Source: Coleofasciculus sp. S288 (GTDB lineage: Bacteria > Cyanobacteriota > Cyanobacteriia > Cyanobacteriales > Coleofasciculaceae). Taken from it: 6,063 bases of DNA. Shown piece by piece: positions 1-6,050 of this stretch (its first letter is position 1; each line of letters opens with the position of its first letter). Under the pieces are notes generated by a model. It saw only the letters and a program-made list of their open reading frames with translations. It did not search any database and was not told the DNA's origin. The translations under genes and the position numbers were made by a program. The stretch is taken from contig JAIUYC010000284.1 in NCBI GenBank assembly GCA_020216575.1, forward strand, positions 1 to 6,063. Reading direction: 5' to 3'.

Positions 1-2
1 CG

Positions 3-68
3 GTTAAATCTTACGGGGAGACAGCACGGGATAACTACCACAAATCGCTAGCGGATATGGGCTGCTAA
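3..68 (+). CDS. probable 3' end of an upstream gene (partial)
   Basis: An open frame runs in from the left edge and ends at TAA 66-68. It gives 21 residues ending in ...NYHKSLADMGC, a mixed polar and charged tail of the kind that ends many soluble proteins. The other two + frames stop early (TAA at 5-7, and TAG at 49-51 in frame 1). The piece is too short to identify and its start lies outside the window. A possible hairpin follows 22 bp later. This could also be a chance open stretch. Confidence 0.4.
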   Translation, partial: VKSYGETARDNYHKSLADMGC

Positions 69-90
69 CTTCAACTTTTCTTTGTGAAAG

Positions 91-113
91 GGAAGGGCTG
101 AAAACTCCCTTCC
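91..113 (+). terminator. possible hairpin terminator of the upstream gene
   Basis: A perfect 7-bp inverted repeat, GGAAGGG (91-97) and CCCTTCC (107-113), surrounds a 9-nt loop, 22 nt after the stop of the partial upstream gene. The stem is G+C rich, but only a mixed CCTT stretch follows and not a U-run, so it is a weak candidate for intrinsic termination. The position between two same-strand genes fits. Confidence 0.3.
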
Positions 114-144
114 TCCTTATCAAGCTTTGTCTCGTCACCAATAC

Positions 145-231
145 TTATTAAGCTGTTCCCCATTTAACTTGCATTCTGGTAGCGATCATGAGTCTCGCCA
201 CTACTAGATTTTACATTTTGAATTTTGAATT
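145..231 (+). promoter_or_regulatory. upstream region of the coupling-protein gene, resembling the upstream region of the AAA ATPase gene
   Basis: This stretch of the 177-bp gap before the coupling gene contains TTATTAAGCTG (145-155), TTGCAT (169-174) and the heptamer tract (215-231). The gap before the AAA gene has the same elements in the same order: TTAATAAGCTG at 4206 and GTGCAT at 4230, then heptamers at 4277. The first 30 bases match at 20 positions without gaps, and the distance from the end of that block to the heptamers is almost equal (40 against 41 nt). No convincing -35/-10 pair with correct spacing was found. It may be a duplicated promoter module or a dispersed intergenic repeat. 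Confidence 0.35.
215..231 (+). repeat. heptamer tandem repeat, 2 units of ATTTTGA
   Basis: Two perfect ATTTTGA units (215-221, 222-228) are followed by a partial ATT. The tract ends 14 nt before the ATG of the coupling-protein gene, where no Shine-Dalgarno is visible. Short tandemly repeated heptamers are a known feature of filamentous cyanobacterial genomes. The same unit occurs four times before the AAA ATPase gene. Confidence 0.8.
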
Positions 232-245
232 AATTAGTACGTGTC

Positions 246-2063
246 ATGAAGGATTTTTTTTCTAAATTTCAGTCTCTTCCTTTACCTAAGAAGTTGTGTT
301 TGGGTTCAGTGGCACTCCTTCCAGTTTTTATCATCGTTCCAATTTTTTCCTTAACGGGTAATGCTAGTTCAAGATTTGTACCAGCGTATAAATCAGTTTC
401 TAAATCATTGCTGGATAAAGTCATTCAAGAAAATTCTCTGAATATAGGCGTTAATCTAGAGCGCAAACAACTTAAGGTATTGCAAATTCAGGGAAGTATT
501 ACCCAAAAATTGTACATTTTTGACTTCAATAATTCGCATCTCTGTGGAATGGCAGGGTGTTTGTATGTTGCTTATACCCAGGAAGGAAACCGAGTCCTCA
601 TTTCGGTATGCGGGGCTGCGGGTTCTGGCAAAACATTTTCCGTCATTGACCCTCTAATTCGTAGCTCCTTAGACCAAGGATTTCCCACTATCGTTTATGA
701 CTTCAAATACCCAGCGCAAACGAAACGTGCTGTTGCTTATGCCATGAAACGCGGCTATACCGTGCGCGTTTTTGCACCGGGATTTCCTGAGAGTGAGATT
801 TGCAATCCACTGGACTTACTTCGCGATGAAGAAGATGCAGTTGCAGCAGGTCAATTAGCTCAGGTGATTAACAAGAACTTTGACCGAGGTGGTGGCGATA
901 GCGGTGATAAGTTTTTCCAAGAAGCTGGTGACAGCTTGGTGGAAGGTATTTTGCTAGTCACCAAGGCTGTAGGGAGACTGACTGGCGACCCCCGGTACTG
1001 TGACTTAATGATGGCTCAAGCCGTTCTCAGTCTGGATAGTCTGCCCCAGCGCTTGGAGGCTGCTTCTAAAAATGGAACGCTCAAGGTTTGGACGAGTCGC
1101 CCTCTGTCTCAGCTTATCAGTGTTAAAGACTCAGAGAAAACGGTCGCGGGTATCTTAGGTACGGCGCAGAGGATTTTCCAGCGCTTCCTCAAGAAAGACT
1201 TCGTGGGAGCCTTTTGCGGTCAGACGACTCTACCCCTCGATTTGGATGGCAAGCAGCTTCTCGTGTTTGGACTCGATCGCAATAACCGGGATATTGTCGG
1301 GCCACTTCTGGCAGCTATCTTGCACATGGTTGTGGTTCGCAATGTATCGCGCACAGTACCTCGGAAAGACCCACTGGTGGTTGCCCTCGATGAGTTGCCA
1401 ACCCTCTATTTACCGCAGTTGGTCAACTGGTTAAACGAGAACCGGGAAGACGGATTTTGCGGAATTTTAGGCTATCAGAACATTGCTCAGTTGGAAAAAG
1501 CGTATGGGAAAGAGCTAGCACGAGCAATCTTTGGGGGTACGGCTTGTAAGTTTATTTTCAACCCCCAAGATGGCGAGTCAGCGAAGATTTTTGCCGATTA
1601 TCTGGGCGAACAAGAGATTCAATTTAATTCCAAAAGTCGCAGTACGTCGAGTGGTAAAGGTGGCACGAGTCGGAGTACTTCAGAACACCATCAGAAGCGC
1701 CATTTATTAGAACCATCTGAGTTTCTCAAGCTTGGCACTGGCAGAGCAGTTATTGTTAACCCAGCTTACGTTCGCGCTCAAGAATCTTACGTTCCCCTTT
1801 TGCAGGCGATTAAGGTTCCCAAAGGTGACATTGACGAGATGAATTGGTCGGAGTCCAAGTGGGATACGATTCGACCAAAACTGATTGAGCGCAATCACAG
1901 CAGCGTTACTGATGAGATGCGCTCTCGGCAATTTGAGGAGCGTCGGGCTTTAGCTGAGAAGTTATTTCCCTTACCTCAATCTAACCCAACTCCTCCTGTC
2001 GAACTTCCACCAACTGATGAACAATCCTCCTTTAAAGAGGAAGCTTTACCTACCTTTTTCTAA
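246..2063 (+). CDS. VirD4/TraG/TraD-type coupling ATPase
   Basis: This is a type IV coupling protein, the membrane-anchored hexameric ATPase that brings a nucleoprotein substrate to a conjugative secretion channel. In its 605 residues I see one hydrophobic segment (about 17-37), Walker A GAAGSGKT (123-130), a YDFKYP strand (151-156) matching the D-x-K-G region of VirD4, and NPLDLL (187-192). Next come the helical all-alpha region (about 195-330), Walker B VVALDELPTL (378-387), GYQN with the conserved Gln (409-412), and FIFNPQDGESAKIFADYLG (436-454). A Ser-rich linker (462-479) and the TraG/TraD C-terminal motif RHLLEPSEFLKLGTGRAVIV (485-504) follow, then a charged, Pro-rich tail. The start is the first ATG after in-frame TAA 231-233, and no Shine-Dalgarno is seen. 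It probably forms an operon with the next two genes. The membrane anchor is odd: most VirD4 proteins have two helices, and only one is evident here. The family call is firm; the substrate is unknown. Confidence 0.92.
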   Translation: MKDFFSKFQSLPLPKKLCLGSVALLPVFIIVPIFSLTGNASSRFVPAYKSVSKSLLDKVIQENSLNIGVNLERKQLKVLQIQGSITQKLYIFDFNNSHLCGMAGCLYVAYTQEGNRVLISVCGAAGSGKTFSVIDPLIRSSLDQGFPTIVYDFKYPAQTKRAVAYAMKRGYTVRVFAPGFPESEICNPLDLLRDEEDAVAAGQLAQVINKNFDRGGGDSGDKFFQEAGDSLVEGILLVTKAVGRLTGDPRYCDLMMAQAVLSLDSLPQRLEAASKNGTLKVWTSRPLSQLISVKDSEKTVAGILGTAQRIFQRFLKKDFVGAFCGQTTLPLDLDGKQLLVFGLDRNNRDIVGPLLAAILHMVVVRNVSRTVPRKDPLVVALDELPTLYLPQLVNWLNENREDGFCGILGYQNIAQLEKAYGKELARAIFGGTACKFIFNPQDGESAKIFADYLGEQEIQFNSKSRSTSSGKGGTSRSTSEHHQKRHLLEPSEFLKLGTGRAVIVNPAYVRAQESYVPLLQAIKVPKGDIDEMNWSESKWDTIRPKLIERNHSSVTDEMRSRQFEERRALAEKLFPLPQSNPTPPVELPPTDEQSSFKEEALPTFF

Positions 2064-2072
2064 AAATTTACC

Positions 2073-2429
2073 ATGTTAGTTAACACGAGTTTGATTCAAA
2101 AATTATTGCAGAGGATTTCCCCAAAATCGATTGAGGTTTTGTTGCGCTATCCCGATATGCGATCGCAAGTTCTGTCAGCCATGAAGCTTGCTCCAAAGCC
2201 AATGGGTTACGAGCCAACGTTGATTGAAATCTTCGATAACTCTGGGCTGTTGGCGGGACGGATTAATGACTTCGTTTATACCGTTCAATTGCCACCCGAA
2301 CACTGTTCTGAGTTTATAGCTTGGTATTTCGACGGCGAATTAGTTCTTTTTGCCGTTGGTAGTGAAGTTGTCGTCAATCGCCTTCAATTAATGACTGTTA
2401 CTGGTTTGTTTGATGTAAGGAGAAGTTAA
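2073..2429 (+). CDS. small protein of unknown function
   Basis: I do not recognise this 118-residue protein. It begins 9 nt after the coupling-protein stop and ends 3 nt before the next ATG, so it is almost certainly co-transcribed with both. The N-terminal third (1-40) is predicted from composition to be helical and basic (LIQKLLQRISPKSIEVLLRY). The rest is rich in beta-forming residues (GRINDFVYTVQL, 62-73; ELVLFAVGSEVVVNRLQLM, 89-107). There is no signal peptide or long membrane segment, and no catalytic motif. The frame carries a HIP1 octamer at 2159. No Shine-Dalgarno precedes the ATG, so translation may be coupled to the gene upstream. Size and position would suit an adaptor or chaperone of the coupling ATPase, but that rests on context only. 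Confidence 0.8.
   Translation: MLVNTSLIQKLLQRISPKSIEVLLRYPDMRSQVLSAMKLAPKPMGYEPTLIEIFDNSGLLAGRINDFVYTVQLPPEHCSEFIAWYFDGELVLFAVGSEVVVNRLQLMTVTGLFDVRRS
2159..2166. repeat. HIP1 octamer GCGATCGC
   Basis: Perfect GCGATCGC inside the small unknown gene, within the longer palindrome TGCGATCGCA. HIP1 is over-represented in many cyanobacterial genomes and supports the host assignment. Confidence 0.85.
2417..2422 (+). promoter_or_regulatory. Shine-Dalgarno AAGGAG for the acidic protein
   Basis: TAAGGAGA (2416-2423) matches the anti-Shine-Dalgarno core and sits 10 nt before ATG 2433, overlapping the end of the preceding gene. It fixes the start of the 590-residue protein. It is the only strong site of this kind in the window, which suggests that this gene is translated independently and perhaps more strongly than its neighbours. 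Confidence 0.75.
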
Positions 2430-2432
2430 GAG

Positions 2433-4205
2433 ATGGTGAGTATAGTTTCTGAAGGCTCTGCTGCTTCTTTTCAAGCTAGCTATCAGCAGCTTGTGGAAAA
2501 CTGGGTACGCACTTGGATGGTTTTAGGAGAGCAGCAATCGGAGCCACAAGATGAAATTGAAGAGGAAAACCTGGAGCAGACGCAACAAGCAGACGAAGTT
2601 GTAATTGGCTTTCAAGTTGAGCAAACCGATGAGGAAGTCTGGATTACTCAAAAACAACCAGACGGCACTGAAACGATTCTTTATGGCAAAGATGAGTTTG
2701 GCAATCAAGTTAACCTTCTAACTCCTGAGTTAATAACCGCTTTAGAACAAGTTCAAGTTGGCGATACCCTGGATGGTTTTGGTTCTATAACCATTCGGGG
2801 GAATGACGAGATTTTCTTTTACTCTGATGAAGAAGGAAAGGTTCTGATTAATAAGCGGTTAGATGCTGCCATAAATGATGCCACCACTCAAAGTTATTCA
2901 GGAGTTAATTTTGAGGCAAATAGTCAAGCTGTTGCTTCTGTTTCTCTAGAAAGCGAGGCAACGGTTGAAGATGAGCCTCAAGATAGGCAAGTAGAAGTTT
3001 CCCAAGAACGAGATAGAGATGCCTATCTCCAGACTTTAGCTGAATTAATGGTTCCTCTAGTTATGGAGGCAATGAAACAGGAGGAACAGCAAAGTATCAG
3101 CCAAGAAGATTGGGAAGTCGAGCTTAAGGCAGAAGTAGAAACAGAATCGGCTGTTGAATCAAGTCCGATGGGGCTGTTTGAGGAATTTTTTGCGGTTTCA
3201 CTGACACAAGACTGGGAAAAAGAAGATACTCGCGAGGAGCAATCCAAAGATGAATTCACGAGCGAATTCGATGCAGCGATGGGTACTGGTTCAACTGCAA
3301 CTGCATCGATTGATGTGGGTATCGAAGGAACAACGGGTTTAGATGCTGTCAAAGCTGCCACTCAACAACTGCGTCAGGACGAACCAGTTAAGCAGGTTTT
3401 GTTGCAAACGGTTGAGTCGATGCAGTCTACTTATAAAGAGCAGCAGCAGCAACCAGTAGATCCGGCGATGCAGCAGATTGTGAGCGATCGCATCAAAGAA
3501 AAGGATAACCCAGGCTGGTGGCAGCAGCTCTCATCGAGGGTTGAAGCCACGGTTACAGCAGTTCGAGATGCATTTACCCAGCATCGTGCCGCTACTACTC
3601 TCAAGCAGTTTGCCAATCGTCAAGGGTTGCGTTCGGATGAGTCTTATGAGGCGGCTAACTACACCCTTGCAAAGCAGGGTCGAGAGTACACTCTGTCTGA
3701 CAAGCAGGGGAATCCCTTGTTGCGATTTGAATCCACAGTGTTTGGGGTTAAGGTTGATAAGACTTTGCCACCTTTAGGCGAAGCTGACTTTGCTAAGACT
3801 CAGCAGTTAAAAGCAGACATGGAGGCAGGGAAATCTCCTGGGGGAGCCTTTAGATCTCAGGCAGTTAGTGAAGGTCAGCGACTGGCTCAGATTCAGCGCA
3901 TTCAAACAGCTATGGCAACCTTTGCTGCCCGAACTCCCAAGGCGGATGTCCAGGTCGAGGGTTCGACTTACAATTGGCGGGCTAATTCAAAGGGCAGCAC
4001 AATTATTCAAGACAAGCAGGGCAACGTTTTATTAGCAGCAGGTAACGGCTATATGCGCTGCGAGATGAGTGACAAGCAATTAAACGATTTTGAGCAAATG
4101 CTTGCCGTTGCTTCTAAGTCGATGCAGCAGTCTTCACAACGCACGGCTACACCGCAGCTTGCGGCGGCATCCAGAACGAAAGGTAAGGGCTTGGAACTGG
4201 ACTAG
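2433..4205 (+). CDS. acidic, Gln-rich protein of unknown function with repeated DxxGN hairpin motifs
   Basis: I do not recognise this 590-residue protein. It starts 3 nt after the previous stop behind a good Shine-Dalgarno. Visible parts are: a helix-like start (12-31) with two Trp; an acidic Gln/Glu linker (33-55); a beta-rich region (56-142); a long low-complexity acidic region (about 150-345) holding a hydrophobic helix (199-214) and the segment MGLFEEFFAVSL (246-257); and a less acidic C-terminal region (about 360-562). Two C-terminal stretches share a pattern of aromatic, Gly, then DKQGNxLL (410-430 and 513-534). Looser versions occur at 70-91 and 124-139. The tail is basic (RTKGKG). There is no membrane segment, no Walker motif, and no HUH triad or other relaxase signature. 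The layout suits a scaffold, adaptor or secreted substrate of the coupling ATPase, which is inference from the operon. A HIP1 site lies at 3484. Confidence 0.85.
   Translation: MVSIVSEGSAASFQASYQQLVENWVRTWMVLGEQQSEPQDEIEEENLEQTQQADEVVIGFQVEQTDEEVWITQKQPDGTETILYGKDEFGNQVNLLTPELITALEQVQVGDTLDGFGSITIRGNDEIFFYSDEEGKVLINKRLDAAINDATTQSYSGVNFEANSQAVASVSLESEATVEDEPQDRQVEVSQERDRDAYLQTLAELMVPLVMEAMKQEEQQSISQEDWEVELKAEVETESAVESSPMGLFEEFFAVSLTQDWEKEDTREEQSKDEFTSEFDAAMGTGSTATASIDVGIEGTTGLDAVKAATQQLRQDEPVKQVLLQTVESMQSTYKEQQQQPVDPAMQQIVSDRIKEKDNPGWWQQLSSRVEATVTAVRDAFTQHRAATTLKQFANRQGLRSDESYEAANYTLAKQGREYTLSDKQGNPLLRFESTVFGVKVDKTLPPLGEADFAKTQQLKADMEAGKSPGGAFRSQAVSEGQRLAQIQRIQTAMATFAARTPKADVQVEGSTYNWRANSKGSTIIQDKQGNVLLAAGNGYMRCEMSDKQLNDFEQMLAVASKSMQQSSQRTATPQLAAASRTKGKGLELD
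3484..3491. repeat. HIP1 octamer GCGATCGC
   Basis: A second perfect GCGATCGC, inside the acidic protein gene, where it encodes part of SDRIK. It supports a cyanobacterial origin and matches the first site in the small gene. Confidence 0.85.
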
Positions 4206-4307
4206 TTAATAAGCTGCCCTTGCTTAAGAGTGCATATAGTCAGCAGCTAGGATGCTTGTCAGCCTTGAGTTTTCCCATTTTGAATTTTGAATTTTGAATT
4301 TTGAATT
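4206..4307 (+). promoter_or_regulatory. upstream region of the AAA ATPase gene, resembling the region before the coupling-protein gene
   Basis: The 106-bp gap between the acidic protein and the AAA gene begins with TTAATAAGCTG (4206-4216), continues with GTGCAT (4230-4235) and ends in heptamers (4277-4307), in the same order and nearly the same spacing as 145-231. A TATAGT (4235-4240) could be a -10 box, but there is no -35 at a proper distance. The inverted pair AGCTGC (4212-4217) and GCAGCT (4243-4248) has a 25-nt loop and no U-run, so it is not called a terminator. The AAA gene may have its own promoter here or be read through from upstream. Confidence 0.35.
4277..4307 (+). repeat. heptamer tandem repeat, 4 units of ATTTTGA
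   Basis: Four perfect ATTTTGA units (4277-4304) plus a partial ATT end 4 nt before ATG 4312. The tract is the same unit as at 215-231 but twice as long. It occupies the place where a ribosome binding site would normally lie. A TTG at 4294 inside the tract is in frame with the AAA gene, so the repeat could be read as a 6-residue N-terminal extension (MNFELF), but this is probably not the real start. Confidence 0.85.
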
Positions 4308-4311
4308 GTTT

Positions 4312-5940
4312 ATGAGCTTAAACGATCTCAATCTCTTCATTGAATCTGGGAAAAATGTCCTTTCCCTCTTGTGCCAGCTAACCGAACGCTCGACGGTTCT
4401 TAATTGGATAGCTAGGGAAATTGCCGGGATGCGAGGGCTACCTTGCTATCTGTGGAATTTGGGTCAGGGGCGATTTCGTTGTGTTCATATCGAGCATACC
4501 AAAACAGCAGAACTGGTGGGAGAATACAAACTCCCAATGGATGTTCTGGAATACCTAATCCAGGAAGCGCCTTGCGGGGTGTTTGTCCTCGAAAACTTGC
4601 AGTCTTTTTTGGAGGTTGCACACCAGGATTTTCAGTCTCAAGTTCATCACGAGCGTTTAGCGTCTCAAGTGATTAATGTTTTGAATGCTTGGGAGGATGA
4701 TTCTTCTAGGTATTTGATTCTCCTGGGGTCACAAGAAGTTGGGTTGCCACCCCGGTTAGCGAGCATTGTTCCTGAGGTTTGCAATCCTCTGCCTCGGTAT
4801 GAGGATAACGTAGTCTTGTTAGAAGAATTCTTACCCACCCTTGATGAGAATGCAGACTTGTCGCTCGTTCCTCAATTGGCACTCTCTGCGGGGGGACTGA
4901 CTCACCAGGAAATTAAATCGGGTTTGCGCCTGGTGAAGGCAAAAAACGGCGGCAAAATTGATTCAACCCTGATCAAGTCCCTACTGAATTACAAGATTGA
5001 ACGGCTCAAGGCATTTAACTTAAGCTTTACTCCCCGTCCGAACGTCCAGAACTTTGGCGGCATGGATCGGATTCGGACAGCGATTTATGGGGTTAAGCAG
5101 GACTATGCCCATAAGGCAAGGGAGATGGGAATTCCCCTGCCCAAGGGTTGGTTATTTGTCGGGCCACCGGGGACTGGCAAAACTTTCGTTTCTAAGTTCT
5201 GTGCTTCTATCTTAGAGTTTCCCATGATTAGCGTCGATACTGGCGCGATCTGCGCTTCGCAGCAGCGCTTCGCTATCGCATCTGGAGGAGCATCATATCT
5301 CCGACGCTTGATTGACCGCATTGAAGCATCCGCCCCAGCAGTGGTTTACTTTGACGAGTTAGATAAGCTCTTCCCCGATCCGGGTCAACCCGCCGATGTG
5401 TCACAGCGCCAGGTGCTGGGACTCCTTCTAACCTGGTTGCAAGATAAGGTTTCGCAGACGTTCGTCATTGCTACGCTTAACCGACTGGACTCCCTGCCGC
5501 CAGAGTTGACCCGCTTGGGACGCTTTGACGAAATTTTTTACGTGGGTTTTCCCCAAGCTGGCGAACGCAAAGATATTCTACATCTGCACTTAGCTCGGTT
5601 TGACTCTCGCTATCGCGATGGGAATAGTCCGCTATCTGAGAAAGAGTGGCGCGTTATCCTTAACCGCACGGTAAACTGTACTGGTGCGGAACTCTCCACG
5701 ATGGTTGAGAAAGCAGCGAAGAAGCAGTTCCACATTAACCCTGACGCTGAGGTGCGGATTGACTTAAAGGAACTGTTGGAAGTGCGTGAAGAAATTACTC
5801 CCCTTTACGTTCGCGATACTGATCGCATTCTCAAGATCGAGAACATTGCCAAGCACGTCGCTACTCCATGTTCGAGTCCTGACCAGAGTGTTTACGCCCC
5901 TCCAGTGACGACCTTCTGGGGACAAAAAGTGGACAGGTAA
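4312..5940 (+). CDS. AAA+ ATPase, Ycf46-like
   Basis: This is an AAA+ ATPase of 542 residues from ATG 4312; the in-frame TTG at 4294 lies in repeat DNA and is rejected. The N-terminal half (about 10-220) resembles the degenerate N domain of Ycf46 proteins (LPCYLWNLGQGRF, CGVFVLENLQSFL, RYLILLGSQEVGLPPRL). The AAA core has Walker A GPPGTGKT (284-291), Walker B VVYFDELDKLF (344-354), sensor 1 ATLNRLD (387-393, Asn391) and LPPELTRLGRFDE with candidate arginine fingers Arg401 and Arg404. CTGAEL (456-461) opens the sensor 2 region. All ATPase residues are present, so it should be active, acting as a hexameric remodeller of a protein partner. Chromosomal Ycf46 has been linked to carbon utilisation in cyanobacteria. 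This copy beside a coupling ATPase is probably a diverged paralogue with another job. Residues 312-323 are encoded by a palindromic repeat and replace the usual pore-loop sequence. Confidence 0.9.
   Translation: MSLNDLNLFIESGKNVLSLLCQLTERSTVLNWIAREIAGMRGLPCYLWNLGQGRFRCVHIEHTKTAELVGEYKLPMDVLEYLIQEAPCGVFVLENLQSFLEVAHQDFQSQVHHERLASQVINVLNAWEDDSSRYLILLGSQEVGLPPRLASIVPEVCNPLPRYEDNVVLLEEFLPTLDENADLSLVPQLALSAGGLTHQEIKSGLRLVKAKNGGKIDSTLIKSLLNYKIERLKAFNLSFTPRPNVQNFGGMDRIRTAIYGVKQDYAHKAREMGIPLPKGWLFVGPPGTGKTFVSKFCASILEFPMISVDTGAICASQQRFAIASGGASYLRRLIDRIEASAPAVVYFDELDKLFPDPGQPADVSQRQVLGLLLTWLQDKVSQTFVIATLNRLDSLPPELTRLGRFDEIFYVGFPQAGERKDILHLHLARFDSRYRDGNSPLSEKEWRVILNRTVNCTGAELSTMVEKAAKKQFHINPDAEVRIDLKELLEVREEITPLYVRDTDRILKIENIAKHVATPCSSPDQSVYAPPVTTFWGQKVDR
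5245..5279. repeat. 35-bp nested palindromic repeat inside the AAA gene
   Basis: Outer arms GCGAT (5245-5249) and ATCGC (5275-5279) enclose two small hairpins: CTGCG-CTT-CGCAG (5250-5262) and AGCG-CTT-CGCT (5264-5274), separated by one C. Every base outside the two CTT loops and the single C is paired, so one strand can fold as a three-way junction. With the next base (A5280) it spans exactly 12 codons of the AAA gene (residues 312-323), keeping the frame open. The TGCGCTTCGC and GCTTCGCTATCGC wording resembles small dispersed repeats known from filamentous cyanobacteria, some of which sit inside genes. Calling it a mobile insertion is inference. Confidence 0.7.
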
Positions 5941-5956
5941 AAGGTTTAGCAGTAGA

Positions 5957-5962
5957 TATAAT
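5957..5962 (+). promoter_or_regulatory. candidate -10 box TATAAT
   Basis: A perfect TATAAT lies 16 nt after the AAA gene stop and 23 nt before the 20-bp repeats. The best -35-like hexamer, TGGACA (5930-5935), is 21 nt away, longer than the usual 16-18, so the promoter call is weak. If real it would drive a gene to the right, and the repeats would cover its early transcribed region. Confidence 0.3.
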
Positions 5963-5985
5963 TGTTGCACCAGCTGAACACAGAC

Positions 5986-6045
5986 AATAAAGTTCTTAAG
6001 TAGGGAATAAAGTTCTTAAGTGGGTAATAAAGTTCTTTACTAGCT
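5986..6045 (+). repeat. three tandem 20-bp direct repeats (iteron- or operator-like)
   Basis: Copies start at 5986, 6006 and 6026 with an exact 20-bp period. The first two share AATAAAGTTCTTAAGT and differ only near the end (AGGG against GGGT). The third keeps AATAAAGTTCTT and then diverges (TACTAGCT). A 20-bp period places each copy on about the same face of the helix, as in plasmid replication iterons, tandem operators and transposase binding sites. They lie in non-coding DNA after the AAA gene and just before a possible start codon at 6051. No replication or transposase gene is visible, so their role stays open. Confidence 0.75.
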
Positions 6046-6050
6046 GGCAC

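Noticed and set aside
1707..1931. Reverse-strand open frame inside the coupling gene, and similar short reverse frames at 2523-2708, 3023-3361, 3431-3616, 4412-4621, 5103-5321 and 5764-5970
   Set aside because: Most lie inside well-supported + strand genes, and the last overlaps the AAA gene except for its first 30 bases. Their translations are low-complexity and carry no domain motif. They are shadows.
246..2063. FtsK or HerA DNA pump identity for the first ATPase
   Set aside because: The NPLD region, the GYQN Gln motif and the RHLLEPSEFLKLG C-terminal motif point to the TraG/VirD4 branch, and no FtsK gamma domain is present.
3268..3309. 9-bp inverted repeat (TCGATGCAG and CTGCATCGA) within the acidic protein gene
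   Set aside because: One such pair with a 24-nt loop is expected by chance in about 6 kb, and it lies in coding sequence.
2433..4205. Relaxase identity for the acidic protein
   Set aside because: Operon position next to a coupling ATPase suggests it, but no His-rich HUH motif or catalytic Tyr context is visible in the acidic Gln-rich sequence.
4212..4248. Hairpin terminator after the acidic protein gene
   Set aside because: Only 6 bp of stem with a 25-nt loop and no U-run.
4294..4311. TTG start giving a 548-residue AAA protein
   Set aside because: The TTG and the next codons are heptamer repeat DNA; ATG 4312 directly after the tract is the simpler start.
5986..6045. CRISPR array
   Set aside because: The copies abut with no unique spacers and the unit is only 20 bp.
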